Shown: one piece after another, positions 24,247-35,962 of the stretch
Layout of the letters: each line of letters starts with the position of its first letter
How positions within the stretch are numbered: the first letter of the stretch is position 1
Assembly (NCBI RefSeq): GCF_905163445.1
Contig: NC_053182.1
Coordinates: 9,734,001-9,798,000 of the forward strand
Reading direction: 5' to 3'
From: Pararge aegeria
Taxonomy: Eukaryota > Arthropoda > Insecta > Lepidoptera > Nymphalidae
Length of the DNA: 64,000 bases
Made by a program: the position numbers and the translations under genes
The notes under the pieces: generated by a model
Database searches by the model: none
What the model was told of the DNA's origin: nothing
Seen by the model: the letters and a program-made list of their open reading frames with translations, nothing else

Positions 24247-26249
24247 AAGTACCGAGGGTACTCGATGGTTATTAACGATTTTGCTTTTTATTACTTTTTT
24301 AATTACCAAGAACCAAATATGCAATTAATATTTTACAATGACATAACTTTGATATTTATTATACATTTGAATTGAAAATTAGATAATTAGAAAATAAACA
24401 ATTGAGTGATTTTAGTATACTTCGTCGAATTTGTGAATCGGAATTGGTAGGTCGCACTAAACCGCCTTACTCCTGAAGCGGGAATAAAATAGACCGAGTC
24501 TTTCCGTCCGTTATAAAATATAAATATTCAAAAATTTCCGATATACCAGAGTAGTTGTGTACTCGACTTAACTTGTAGAAATATTTAACACGATAGTGGA
24601 ATGTGGTTGTGACATATCACTATTACAACACAGTTGTAAGTTGGGTTGAGGGGTATTCTTTTTAGAGTCCATTACTCACTGTAGACGCAATTTTTTATCA
24701 ATAATATGGTTAGCTTATCCTAATGATGTTACGAGGACCGTAAAAAAACTGCCCCAGTTCCTCGATTGATTTATTTATTCGATAAATTAATTCATCTTGC
24801 TGAGAATTGGCCGTTCAGACAGTTATCAGGGTTGTGGGTCTACAAGAAATTCATCTGATGATGAAACATTAACTTGGTCCCAGAATATCCTCGCCTAATT
24901 TTTCTCGCCATATGACAATTAACAAGACAAATAAATAAAAATATTCAAATTAGAATAGGAAGCGATTCGAAAATTTAAATAACGTACATTTTAATAACCT
25001 TACAGGAAATCAAAATGGTTTAATTGAATGCAAATAAATTTTAGCAGTATAATAACCTAATGAGTTATTCCCTGAACATATTTCCCCGAGAGATGTTCGC
25101 AAATATTACATTATACTTTAATACAAAGGAACAACATTCCAACCCAGTGGTAGATCGTTACAAACAATTCAAAAGAGCTTTAACAAGGAAAGCATTTATT
25201 TGAGTAAGGCATACTTTGAATTTAATTAAAAATTCAAATTGTTCTAATAAAAGATTTACATTTATTTTAGTTCAGAGAAATACTGAAGTCTATAAAATTA
25301 CTACCCTGACTTTGAATTGTAAGCCATTAACTTCGTTACGTAGAAGATGGTAGTTCCCCATCGCTGTTCGACGTCAGGGTGCGGTTTAATAGGACTAACG
25401 CAATCATGCCGCCGCGCCGTTAGGAACCAAAGCTTATAAAGTACTTAGAACGATAAAATTAGGTTTTTAACATTATCATTATAGGTAGGTATATTGCTAT
25501 TCATTTTACACAGACAACCAGTAATAAATATGCCTTATAATAAACAGAGCTGAATTTTGTTCTAATAATACTTTTATGATGAAAAGCTATCAACAACTTA
25601 TAACATTCAATAAGGCTCTAGTAACTAAGCCACATCCGTGTGTGTAGGTACACTAATATCCGCAAAAGCTGATAAATAGTTCCTTCATATTTCATTTAGA
25701 CACATTTCAGGCCTTCGGTAAGCCAGGCTTCATCATGCCTACGGAATGATTCAGCCATCTTTTTGTGGAAAAATAGTAAAACCCTTTTGCTTGCCATAAA
25801 AATGAAACTGCAATTTTTACAGCTACTTTTTACAATAGAGAATAGGAATATTGAAAAATTGTTTTTCTAGGTAACAAGAAAGAACGTTTTACACTAGTTA
25901 AAATTCGAAATTCAAAAACTTTTTCAATTAACAATTTGTTAATTAAAAAATGGCGAAAGGGAATTAAGACGCGCACGTTTCAGAGTTTACAAAGCTCGTA
26001 AAGATGTTTTACACGCATCGGCAATAGTGCCAACTTTGTAATTCGAGGAGGCACCCACTGAGACAGGAACGACCAAAGTTTGAAGAGGAGTACGAACCAA
26101 TGAGAAAACATTACAGAAGTTTTTGACAAAACGAAAATATATATATGTAGGGAGAGATATATTATATGTAAAAGGGCCTTAGCTTAATGATTCAATTCAT
26201 GGGCTACATTTGCATACCGTAGCATATTAAGGCAGAGGTATCCTCGACC
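24247..26249. other. AT-rich stretch, no gene seen
   Basis: No supported coding region. A short GC-rich patch at 25365-25425 (GACGTCAGGGTGCGG, ATGCCGCCGCGCCG) stands out without explanation. Confidence 0.5.
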
Positions 26250-26467
26250 CGCAAAATATTTTTTTTCTCTACAAGTTAGCCCTTGGCTGTAAATTCACTC
26301 GGTAATCATCCATCCATCCGAGGCTAGGTGTATGGCAGTGGTAATCGCTAACCTTAATAGGTTTCTACGCGATATGGTATCGGAACGCTAAAATTACTTC
26401 GCGGCACGTCTTTGTCAATAGGGTGATATTCGTAACTAGTAAAGCCAGAAGCCCCACCAGACAAAAG
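26250..26467 (-). mobile_element. tRNA-derived SINE, family C (5' truncated, minus strand)
   Basis: The left end TTTTTTTTCTCTACAAGTTA plus GCCCTTGGCTGTAA is the reversed tail. It is followed by GTTTCTACGCGATATGGTAT, CGGAACGCTAAAATTACTTC and GCCAGAAGCCCCACCAG, all reversed pieces of the better copy at 40262-40590. The tRNA-like head is missing. The minus frame at 26365-26643 overlaps it by chance. Confidence 0.7.
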
Positions 26468-26912
26468 TCATTAACATTAATCTGAATGGTCGATGATATA
26501 CAACATTTTTTTGTACATGTTGCAGAACACATGTCTCCCGACTTCTCGAACAATCGACAGGAAAAAATATAGTGTTTCAAGACAATAGACAGAGTGAAGC
26601 TCTCGCAGGAACTTATTGTAACTTTTCTACGAAAGGAAAACAAAACATCGATTAAAACCAGTACTGAAAGATATTGTTATCACAATAGCTATAAGGAAGA
26701 AATAGTTCTGTATGCAAGACTGCGCTAATGGTTCAAAACCATTGGGCACATCGATAGTCTGTTGAGAACTATTAACTATTTTTTGTTTGGGTAATTAATT
26801 AAAATTTGAATAACTAAACTTTATATGTACCAGATATTTGATTAAATTGAATTGCATTTTAGCAAATAATAATTAAATAATTTATTAAATATATAGTTTA
26901 CAAGTAATTAAA

Positions 26913-27077
26913 ATTATATTCGACAAACTGCGAATGTTCATAAAATATCCTATCGGTAAGTAGTTTAAAAAATATCAATACAGGGACAATAAGCGATACA
27001 CTCCAGTTTTGTTTGAGAAACTCAAATGATAAATTCGCGATTGGAAATTCAAAATCTCACTTATGCATTGTGCCTAA
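26913..27077 (+). repeat. Tandem duplication, copy 1
   Basis: A 165-bp unit whose landmarks are TTCGACAAACTGCGAATGTT, CATAAAATATCCTATCGGT, ACAATAAGCGATACACTCCA and CTCACTTATGCATTGTGCCT. It repeats immediately, with about 95 percent identity by eye. Confidence 0.92.
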
Positions 27078-27237
27078 ATTATGTTCGACAAACTGCGAAT
27101 GTTCATAAAATATCCTATCGGTGAGTATTTTAAAAAATATCAATACAGGCACAATAAGCGATACACTCCAGTTTTGTTTGAGAGACTCAAATGACAAATT
27201 CGCGATTGGATTCAAAATCTCACTTATGTATTGTGCC
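27078..27237 (+). repeat. Tandem duplication, copy 2, interrupted by the hAT element
   Basis: Second unit, offset by 165 bp. It ends CTTATGTATTGTGCC, where the 8-bp target ATTGTGCC was duplicated by insertion of the hAT element at 27238. Copy 1 has the same ATTGTGCCTA text intact, so it serves as an empty-site reference. Confidence 0.9.
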
Positions 27238-27266
27238 TAGTGTTGCCCAAATGCAAGAACAAGACG

Positions 27267-27366
27267 AGACTTAGCCAGTCTTGGTCTTGGTCTTGCGCCA
27301 ATACACCTGGTCTTGGTCTTGGTCTTGGTCTTGCGCTCCCAGTCTTGGTCTTGGTCTTGGTCTTGC
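27267..27366 (+). repeat. TCTTGG hexamer array, left end of the hAT element
   Basis: Clusters of TCTTGG (AGTCTTGGTCTTGGTCTTGC and similar) separated by short spacers. The array is preceded by the inverse text CAAGAACAAGACGAGACT at 27252-27269, so the terminus can form a stem. The plus frame over it (27231-27443), reading GLGLGLGL and VLVLVLVL, is an artefact of the repeat. Confidence 0.9.
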
Positions 27367-27806
27367 AGCAAGAGTCTTGCAATTACCTATTAGTCTATTA
27401 CTATTTATTAAAGTTTACTTTAAATCTTAGAAAAACGTATTAGAATTGGAACATTGTGAGCTTGAATTAACATAGCCATAGTAAAGATCAAGCAGATTAA
27501 TAAATAACTGAAGATTTGATAAGAAATTCGAAAAATCAACTGACCTATATGTCGTTTTCCATGGAAGTAACTGTTTCTTAATAAACATTTATGATTTATA
27601 AGCTTACATTTGCTAAAACATGTAAAAAAACAAATTAATTACAATAACTTGACTGTATTTTAAAGAACAATACTTATCTGTCTAGAAAGAGATTGAACCC
27701 TCAACTTATAAGAAATTTAATAAAAGAGTTTTACGATTTATCATTTATTTGAATAAAAAATAAAATACAACACAAATCAACAGCTTTATCATTAGGTTAT
27801 GATACT

Positions 27807-28022
27807 TTATATCAATTCTTTTGACCAAGAATTAATACAAAGTAACCATCTGGCTGACTCATCACTTAACCTATTTCTATGTTTTCTAATTACTAATGAT
27901 GCTTTAGAAAATAACCTCTCAGCAGGTACTGAAGTTGCAGGTATTGAGAGAAAATCACGGGCCATTTTCGATAAAATCGGATACTCTGTCTCATGCGTCC
28001 TCCACCAATCTAAAATCACCAA
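27807..28022 (-). pseudogene. hAT transposase C-terminal dimerisation remnant
   Basis: This 71-codon minus-strand frame is a clear fragment of a hAT transposase. The hAT C-terminal dimerisation domain is visible almost throughout: LDWWRTHETEYPILSKMARD at residues 4-23, then FLSIPATSVPAERLFS, VIRKHRNRLSD, and a closing LLCINSW. In the intact family this domain mediates transposase multimerisation and forms part of the catalytic core. The N-terminal zinc-finger (BED) and most of the RNase H-like catalytic region, usually several hundred residues, are absent, so the fragment cannot act as a transposase. The start Met is simply the first in frame and not a biological start. The overlapping plus frame at 27799-28056 is its shadow. 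Confidence 0.9.
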
Positions 28023-28516
28023 TCTGAAACTTATTTATTCTTTGGAACACCTGTAGGTACTCTTAAAATTCGAAATTATTTTGCATGAATAGTGTCAAAT
28101 GTTATGATTTCGGCGCGGCGGCAACGATTGTTTTAGATTTCAAAAGAAGCCGCCGGCGCGTGTATCATAACCATGTACTTCCGAAAAGCGGCAAATTTCT
28201 TTGAGAAGTAAGTACAAAACCTTTGATGCCGCATTATCAAAGTGCCGATGGTTAAAACATAACTATGCATGCACTCAGTTTGATTTTAATAGATATTTTT
28301 TTATTCGCTATGTTTATGGTATTAGTCGTAATGCGCATAGGTCCAGTTTTTCATATTCTTTGATATAGTTTTTTGCGTCTCATAGAATTCCTAAGCGTAC
28401 CTACCTACCTATACACCGAACTGTTACACCTAACTACTCCGTGAAATAGCGCTAAGTCCTAGCTGCAAGACGCAAGAGTCTTGCAGGCTATGTCTTGTTC
28501 TTGCTCAAGTCTTGCA

Positions 28517-28614
28517 CGGTCAGTCTTGGTCTTGGTCTTGCTAAAAATACGCGGTCTTGTTCTTGGTCTTGGTCTTGCAAAAACGCAAGAACAAGACCAA
28601 GACTGCAAGACCAA
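28517..28614. repeat. TCTTGG hexamer array, right end of the hAT element
   Basis: GTCTTGGTCTTGGTCTTGC and GTCTTGTTCTTGGTCTTGG are followed by the inverse CGCAAGAACAAGACCAAGAC just inside the right terminus. Together with the left array, this gives subterminal repeats in both orientations at both ends. Confidence 0.9.
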
Positions 28615-28643
28615 GACTGAATTTGGGCAACACTAATTGTGCC

Positions 28644-30061
28644 TAGGGTAAAGGATTCCTGTTCCTTACATTAATTTAAAATACTTCTTAACTGAATATA
28701 GGATCGTAACATTTCACAGCAGCTATCACCGAAGCCGTCGGCACATTTAAAAATTTTGATGTGCAAAGTCAACATCTATTATTAAATTATAAATGGCGAT
28801 AAGAACAAAAAAATACAGTTAAACGTATGATAACGTTATTTCCAACAAACAGCTCAATAAGAGCAAAGGTAATAAGCTTAAGTAAAAGGCTAGAATATGA
28901 AACATGTTTCACGCTCACAACTGCAATAAGCGGCGCTTAACTTGCTCATAAATAAAAGGGGAGCGGCGGAACAAGCGCTCCAAGCACGTCATAGGCAGCC
29001 GGCGCTCCTGTGAATTTTGACGAGATCCGTTCCCAACCGATAAAAATATCAATCTCGACCTACAACATCTTCTTCGGAAACGGTCCCTAATTAATCACAA
29101 GCGAGTGTATCGGGAAAACTCCGCGCGCCATTTTCTCTAGAATGGAAAATGTCTGTCTGAAATGCTTTAAGCATTTACAATGTATATGACACTTGATTTA
29201 AAGCAACCTGAGTTTCGTAGGGTGTTCTAACAATGTTTGATACACATGTTTGGAAATTATTCATAGCGCAAATAATTTCCAACAAAACTAATTCTTTATT
29301 TTGTTTGAATTCCTAATTTATTACATTTAACTTTTCCATAAAATACTATATATTTCTGGAGGATTGGACATGGAGATTCAATAACACACGATAAGATCAG
29401 CGATTGGTGTTTAAATAACATAACTCAGGCTGAAAACTCCACCATACTGGAAAAACTAGTGACAATTAAACGACTCGGTATAAATGACTCCAAATTGTCT
29501 CGAGTCTGCAATTAATAATAGAATCTCTCATGTGGATTTATTTACAAGCACTATCCGCCTTAATATATGTGATCTGAATCCAGGCTGTTTAATAATAAAA
29601 TGATGTTGGTCCAAAGATTGTCTACAACTGAATATCTCTTCATACTCTTTGAGTCTGTAGGTATATAAAGAAATTCTAAAATATTTAAATGGAGTTATAT
29701 GCACATATTAAGCAAAATATTTTAGTAGTCAAATCGTTAAACCTCTTCTTTATCTCTGATTATTTTCTATGCGAACGAAAATCTAATAAACCTTGTTATT
29801 CGTTATAAAATTCACATTAGTTGTAACATACATAATTTCGATGATATGTTAATATCCTTCAAGCGGTAGCCGGCTTTTGGGGCCTTCATAAATATTAAAA
29901 GAATACCCTTCAGATTAAACTTTGGCTCGGGAAATATGCAACAGAAATTAGATATGTATGTAATGTAGATTTTGTGCCCATAAAATTCATCCCGAGATTA
30001 AGTCACTCTAATCACTATAATTTAAAAAAAAACCACAACGTTTATGGCATCACCTGAATAA
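28644..30061. other. Mostly featureless stretch with one GC-richer block
   Basis: 28905-29140 is richer in GC than its surroundings (AAGCGGCGCTTAA, GGGGAGCGGCGGAACAAGCG, CAGCCGGCGCTCC, CTCCGCGCGCCATTTTC). It includes a TATA-like ATAAATAAAAGGGG near 28950, so it could be a regulatory block. No coding frame supports it. Confidence 0.35.
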
Positions 30062-30498
30062 TCCTAACCAATAAATACTATGCGAGTATATGCAAAGGGT
30101 GTGTTGTTTGTTTGTTTGTTCTTTCTTTGTGCCTTAACTTAGACACCAAGCGACTTGACTTTTAGCATAGAGTTAGTTGAAAGGACGGAGAGTAACATGG
30201 GGTTATTTTGGTCTTGGAAAAACATTAAATTCCCCGTAGGGTACCGGAACCTTCGTATTTGGAAATGAAAAATTGTCCTTCATACACGTCACTTGATACT
30301 TGATTTTTGACGTACACAGATCTAACATGGGTAGCTATACGTGGGATAATTGCGTGAGTACATATTTGCTTAGACTGACATTAACAGATTGTTTACACAA
30401 GCGTCCTTAAATAGTGCACTGTTCTGTCTTATGGCCAGCTTCCTATTCCACCTGGCATTTCAAATTACAAAGCGAGCGAAGCCACGAGTAAAAGCTAG
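30062..30498 (+). mobile_element. Helitron-like element (TCCTAACC...CTAG)
   Basis: It begins TCCTAACCAATAAATACTAT plus GCGAG after an A and ends GCGAGCGAAGCCACGAGTAA then AAGCTAG before a T. The interior has the cue phrases TTTGTTTGTTTGTTC, CACCAAGCGACTTGACTTTT and AGTTAGTTGAAAGGACGGAG. This is a different subfamily from the 8728 and 41427 copies (GCCACGAGTAAAAG in place of GTCGCGGGCAACAG at the 3' end). Confidence 0.65.
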
Positions 30499-31309
30499 TT
30501 ACAAGTATATCTGATAGACTAAGTTTGAAGATTTGAATGAACCTAATCGTGGAAATAGTATTAAAATTCAAGATAATTTATACACATAATAAATAAATTT
30601 ACTACTTATTTTTTATCATATATTGTTAAGAGAAAATTTCGGCTTTTTATTTTTTTATTTCGGCTAAGTTTATTTGCTGGCCGGCAAGAAATAATACTTC
30701 CCACATATTACTACTATATAGCTCACCGCTACTTGAGATACGTATTGACTACTAGAATTTAAAAAATAGCGCTTGTGTCTTAAACAAATTGCATTGAATT
30801 TTCCGTTTGATAAATCGATGTAATATCGAATCTGTTCTAACATTAGTTGATTATGATCGAGAGTACCAAGAATAGAGTGATCGACAAAAGTGTCGGCCTT
30901 CACAGCCTGGGTAATATTCTCCGACTCTCACAAGGCCAATTATAGAAGTTAATTAAGTCGAGCGAAGACCCTTGTTGGTAACGAAATCTTAAATGATAAC
31001 AACGCATGTTCGTCCGGCAAACGTTTTGACTTGATTAATGGAAGCAAAATTACAGCAGAATTTCCAACAGACAGCCTCGCCAACATAAATCAAGTATAAT
31101 CTAAAAGGTGAAAGGATTTTCAGATATCGCTTGTCTTTCATATCAGTAACATCTTCCGGCAAAGTTTCTATACCGTCCGGGATAATCTGTTTTGAATTTC
31201 AGCGATAAAATCTCTTTGAACAATAAGACGATTTAATAGATAAATAAAGAATCTGATAAACTTTAGAATATCTTGATTCATTATTACCTTACATACCTTT
31301 AAGCCTATA

Positions 31310-31525
31310 TAACCTACAACAGTCAACTGGTGGATAAAAGGCGTCTCGCAACAGCAGGGTTTGCCCATAATCACCATGCTCAGCAGATGAGCTGGTGACC
31401 GCACGAGATGGTAGTTGCAGCACAGAGAACAATTATGCCAGTTCTTCGTTATATTCGCCTCGTACGACACCCGCGGAAAGAGGGTGGTGACAAATATACT
31501 CTGATCTACCGTCACCACACGGGAC
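31310..31525 (-). mobile_element. Dispersed repeat containing GCAACAGCAGGGTTTGCCC
   Basis: On the plus strand it reads GTCTCGCAACAGCAGGGTTT, GCAGATGAGCTGGTGACCGC, CTCGTACGACACCCGCGG and CCGTCACCACACGGG. I recognise these phrases as a recurrent lepidopteran repeat. The 116-codon minus frame at 31168-31518 mostly translates it and should not be taken as a protein. Class and orientation are uncertain, and this is the only copy here. Confidence 0.45.
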
Positions 31526-32099
31526 CATTTTGAATAATTAAGGGTTTTTTTAAATTACATAATGAATGGTATAAAGAAACAAATTTCTTAAAATATAAGT
31601 TTTCTTTCAAGTCATGTATAAATAACAAGAAAAATACATACAAATTGAAAACTGCGTTGAAAGCTTTAATAACTAAATAGCTATAAAAACGTCATAAATC
31701 ATAATAAGTATTTATAATTGTAGCTTCTAGCACGTAACTATTTTAAAATATAATTTTTGAAATGAGTAAATATAAAACTCCATAAAATAATAATGATAGC
31801 ACTTTAGATTATTTAAATATTCAACATAATCTATGAAATAAAGGCTTTAGAGGAAAATATTAAGGCCGAAATTAAATGGTTTTTATGTCATCGTCATCTG
31901 TGTCTCCTCTCTCATAATCAAAAAATAATTAAGAGTTTTTATTATTTACATGGAAATGACAATATCCCGGATCAACGATTAACAAAACTTGACCTTGACA
32001 ACTTTTGAACAGACCGGGAAATCGAACCGAGGAGCTAGTGATCCGTGAATTAACAATTTGTTTTGTTTACTATACTGTTACAATTATAACCGCAATGTT

Positions 32100-32190
32100 G
32101 CTGTTTGGGTGTATACAGCAAAACTGCTTGGCGGCAGAAATAAGAATTCCAGGAGTAACTACTTCCCGGGTTAAACTCTGTCACAAAAAA
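32100..32190 (+). mobile_element. Fragment of the GCAATACTGC-type dispersed repeat
   Basis: CAGCAAAACTGCTTGGCGGC plus AGAAATAAGAATTCC and CTCTGTCACAAAAAATATAA match the cores at 20225-20430 and 35505-35700. Confidence 0.5.
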
Positions 32191-35100
32191 TATAAATGAT
32201 ATATAAATAAAATAAAATTTAAATGATACCAACAAGCTGTATTCTAATATTTCATACCTCGCCACGTCGGTCTACCGATCCCTTCTGTTTTCTGTATATC
32301 GGTGCGCCATGCGCAGCCTAGCTCAAATAATTTCGTACTAGAAAGCTGTAATTTGTGTGGCTGAATATGTAAGGAACATAATATTAAAGTTAAAGTAATA
32401 AAACACCATTTTGAAAAAAAGAAGTTTAAAAGTTTTCTTATGCGCAAAGTTCTTGTATGGGTTGTGATTTTAAATAAAAAATTAATATTCTTTCGGGAAA
32501 TACTTAAAGTGGTATAGTGGGGAAAAGTACCGTGTAAAATGGTCAAAATATGAAATCATAACAATGTGTTTAGTTCGGAACCCCGTTGCTCAAATGACTA
32601 CGTTTGGAGCGGAAATAAATTTGGAGTATCAAACAAAAAGCCCCTGCTAATTCCGCATATTGTAAAGCACAAATACGGAACCATAAATTGCGTGTGGCCC
32701 GACACGAACTTCACCGATTTCTTAAGTATACCATAGAAATATTATTCTAATAATAAAAATAAACCCTAATAATGCTCAATCTTCAAGTTATTATAAACCG
32801 CTTTGGAAAAGTTCGCTGAGAACTTTTCAAATACAGAGAAGCCTAGCAAATGTCTTGAATGATTACTTCAAGTGCCACTTTAGGAAATTAAATGACTGAA
32901 ATAAAATACAGCTGTTTAAAATTCTCTTTATTATTTGCATTTTAGTATTCAAAAATCCCTGTTAAATTTGTCAAAACTAACTTAATATAGCGTCTGACTG
33001 ACTTAATAAATCCAACATGTCCATGAAGTAAACACGGTTAAATAGAGTTAATGCCGCTACAAACTGAGTTTAACTATATAAATACAATAAACAGATACGT
33101 TTTAAATTCAAAAGTATAACTAAAAACGCTTTAATAAAAACATAAAATTTGATTAGCGCACAGCTCTTAATTTCCAACTTAGTCTTAATCTTTTAAGTGA
33201 CGCAAAATATTGTGACACTTAAAATATGTCTTAAATTTATTTATCGATTGCTTAAGACAGAAAAGTGCCACTTTAAATTAGGGTTCGCCGGTGAAAATCG
33301 GTAGGGTTGATCTTAATTAATGTACGGTAAACAATAGGTCGTGCACGACTCTCTTTACGTAAGTGGCTGTTTAGGCAATATCACGTTTCATATTTTGCAA
33401 ATTGCAGTTTAAGTTCAGAGCGATAGCGGGGTTGGTTGGGGGGGCATACTCCTTACCTTATCGCTGGCACGTCGTGCGGCTTTAATTGATATTGTTCAAA
33501 CGAAGACGCCATCATCGTAACAATATCAATACGACAAACTACAATACCTCGAGGGATTATGTAATAGTTATCGAGAACGATGTTAACTGTACCATTAATA
33601 TCATCTACTGTTAGGAAAACTGTGTAGGTACCACATTTACGCTATAACGGTCATCGACATATCTCTACACTTAACCAATATTAAATTCAAATAGATGACC
33701 ATATTCCCTCGTTGCGTTTGTTCCTGTTCTAAATTTAAACCTTCTTTGTTAGGCCTAATCAAATGGTTTGTTTTTAATTTATACATGAATTTGCTAAAAA
33801 GCATTTAATTCAGCTTGCCCTTAACAATACCTTGATTATTTACCTTGATTTGTAATTTTCAAATTTAAATGGAAAGAAAATCATCACAATTAAATCATCT
33901 ATTTTATTATTATAAATAGATAATTTGCCCACGTTCTTCGTCTACGATTATTACAGTTTTTTAATCAATGACCCTCTCGAAAAATAATGTCAGTTTGCTT
34001 GGTATGGGTGTAACGGAAGGAAACCAAACAAACAAGCACACTTTCACAATTTCTCATTTTGTATCAAATTATATGTTAACATCGAATTAAGAACCGACGT
34101 CTTTTAAGAAATTGGTTTAAAAGTAAATTACTCAATAAACAAACTATAGTTTCATGGGCTGGCATAATATGAGCAAATCGCTCTTGAAACTAAGTAATTT
34201 TAGTGATTCGAGAATCCATAGGTAATCTTACTGCGGCTTTAATCATATCAGTAACGAGACATTCCACTTCCGCGGTCAAAGCGAATTTAATTAAATTTCG
34301 CATTGACTGGTTGTCTAAATTCCAAGTCAAATGAACTTTTTCTTTCATTCTAAAAGAAAGCTTTAATGAAATCTCGTTCTTTTAGGTACACTTTGTACAT
34401 GATATTAATTCCATGATCGCTACGATATTTTACGGTTCATTGGAATTCCCAACGTTTTGTTTTCAAATGTCAGATTTATTTTATTAATACGAGTAAATGT
34501 TTTGTCTGCATACCTAGATGCGAAACACGTATTGAAAAAAATGGTTAGTTTTATCGTTTTAACGATTAATATACCTAAATATTACAAATTGCATACAGTC
34601 TATTGTGTATCAATTTTTTACACTTCTGCACGAGAAGGAGAGCAATGTTTTTTGCGTGTTTGTTTAAATGTTTCTGTGTTATGAGGCTATAGCCAGTACA
34701 GATTGATAATTTTTTTTCGAAGAGCAAACATATGATTCATTCTACGTCGTGTCATCCACACTGGGTAGATGATATGACAGTAAAATGGCAGCAGGACAAA
34801 ATAAATAAATAAAAACTAAGGTTAAGCAATGTGCACATAATATTAATTTATTTATATTTAATTCCTTATAAACTATTCAAACAGTTCGTTTTTCTGATTG
34901 CAAGAATCATATATTAACGATAATATTGTTTGAATAAAGCAAACACTTCCTATATTTGCTCAGTCTGCCTTTCCAAAATCACTAATCCTATAAAAATAAA
35001 TACTCAACGGATATCAATTTATTATATATCTTTCGGAGAACTAATTGACAACTGAGGTAATTACGACATAGCAGAATTATTTATAAGTAAAATTGTTGTC

Positions 35101-35500
35101 AGTAATCTTACTATTTTAATAAGTATTTCAGACTAAAATTTAAAAATATATAAAAATAATTTCGTTGATGTTTATAGGTCACTTTTTCAATGGCATGCCA
35201 CGACAACACGAAAGAGAGACATGAAGACGCTGTCTTTTAACCAGCTCGCTCCGAATTTTATTTTGATTAGATTGCGAGCTGCACAGGACACAATGTTGCG
35301 AAAATATTTTTCATCTAAAGATATTACTCTCGAAAATAAAATCGTATTTTAAACCTTACACAAACATCCGTAACATAATCGAGTAGCATTTTATACTTAA
35401 CTACAAGTTTAAATTTGTATGAAACGGACCAATTTTCGATTTTTTTTTATCAACACTGATGATAAATAGAAAACCATCGCCTATTAACAGCAATACTTCG
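32191..35500. other. AT-rich stretch, no gene seen
   Basis: No supported gene. A short Helitron-like remnant on the minus strand may lie at 34010-34065 (AAACCAAACAAACAAGC, CAATTTCTCATTTTG). 33275-33490 has mixed composition with a G8 run and no identifiable function. Confidence 0.45.
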
Positions 35501-35504
35501 AAGA

Positions 35505-35705
35505 GCGTGCAAGGAACATGTCTTGCTAAATGCCGCCCTGTGTCCATCACCCTGAGGCGTAGGTTAACAACTACACGTGCCTGTAAATACGTGAGAAACC
35601 ACGCCCTTCAAAGCGGAACAAAGCAATACCGCTTAATAGCAGAAATAAGCGTTCGGCAGCACTTGCTGACGTGCTGTGTCACAAGAAGCTCTAATACTTT
35701 TGAAA
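35505..35705 (+). mobile_element. GCAATACCGCTTAA-type dispersed repeat
   Basis: GCCGCCCTGTGTCCATCACC, GAGAAACCACGCCCTTCAAA, GGAACAAAGCAATACCGCTT and GCAGAAATAAGCGTTCGGCA correspond in order to the copy at 20225. The 84-codon plus frame at 35459-35713 is a chance translation of it. Confidence 0.5.
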
Positions 35706-35740
35706 TAGATTAGTATTGAATGTCAGAGTTTTATAAAGTA

Positions 35741-35962
35741 TTGAATAGAAGCAGGCGTTACTTTGCGGAAATCCATAATACATTATGAAAATTAAGCTTA
35801 ATTTGCTATACTCCGCGAACAGCAGGAGTATCTGTATGGTGTAATTTATAAAATTACACGTAGTAAAATCTGTTTGGTGTTATTTATAAATTTATAAGTT
35901 ACACCATACAGATTGTCCTGCTGTTCGCGGAGTATAGCCAATTAAGCTTAATTTTCATAATA
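35741..35962 (+). mobile_element. Palindromic element M, copy 1, with 12-bp target duplication
   Basis: The 222-bp element consists of a 40-bp leader (TTGAATAGAAGCAGGCGTTA then CTTTGCGGAAATCCATAA) and a long inverted repeat. The left arm, from 35782, includes ATTAAGCTTAATTTGCTATA, CTCCGCGAACAGCAGGAGTA and TCTGTATGGTGTAA; the right arm ends at 35961. Perfect 12-bp direct repeats TTTTATAAAGTA flank it (35729-35740 and 35963-35974). There is no coding. A 12-bp duplication combined with terminal palindromes fits no standard DNA transposon superfamily I can name. Confidence 0.85.

Larger units (their letters stand above)
27238..28635 (-). mobile_element. Nonautonomous (internally deleted) hAT transposon
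   Basis: The 1398-bp element has termini TAGTGTTGCCCAAA at the left and TTTGGGCAACACTA at the right. It is flanked by perfect 8-bp target duplications ATTGTGCC (27230-27237 and 28636-28643). These termini and the 8-bp target duplication define the hAT superfamily. Inside, only the C-terminal transposase part survives, on the minus strand (27807-28022). Both ends carry unusual arrays of the hexamer TCTTGG (27267-27366 and 28517-28614), arranged so that each end can fold back on itself. It could move only if a related intact transposase were supplied elsewhere in the genome. Confidence 0.93.

Noticed and set aside
26913..27237. CRISPR-like or satellite array from repeated units.
   Set aside because: Only two long units, no spacers, and the context is eukaryotic. 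It is a simple tandem duplication.
27231..27443. Frame with GLGLGLGL and LVLVLVLV runs, resembling a low-complexity or membrane peptide.
   Set aside because: It is a direct translation of the TCTTGG hexamer array in the hAT end.
31168..31518. 116-codon minus frame with many cysteines (NCSLCCNYH, CCCETP).
   Set aside because: It coincides with text I recognise as a dispersed lepidopteran repeat, so a real cysteine-rich protein is unlikely.
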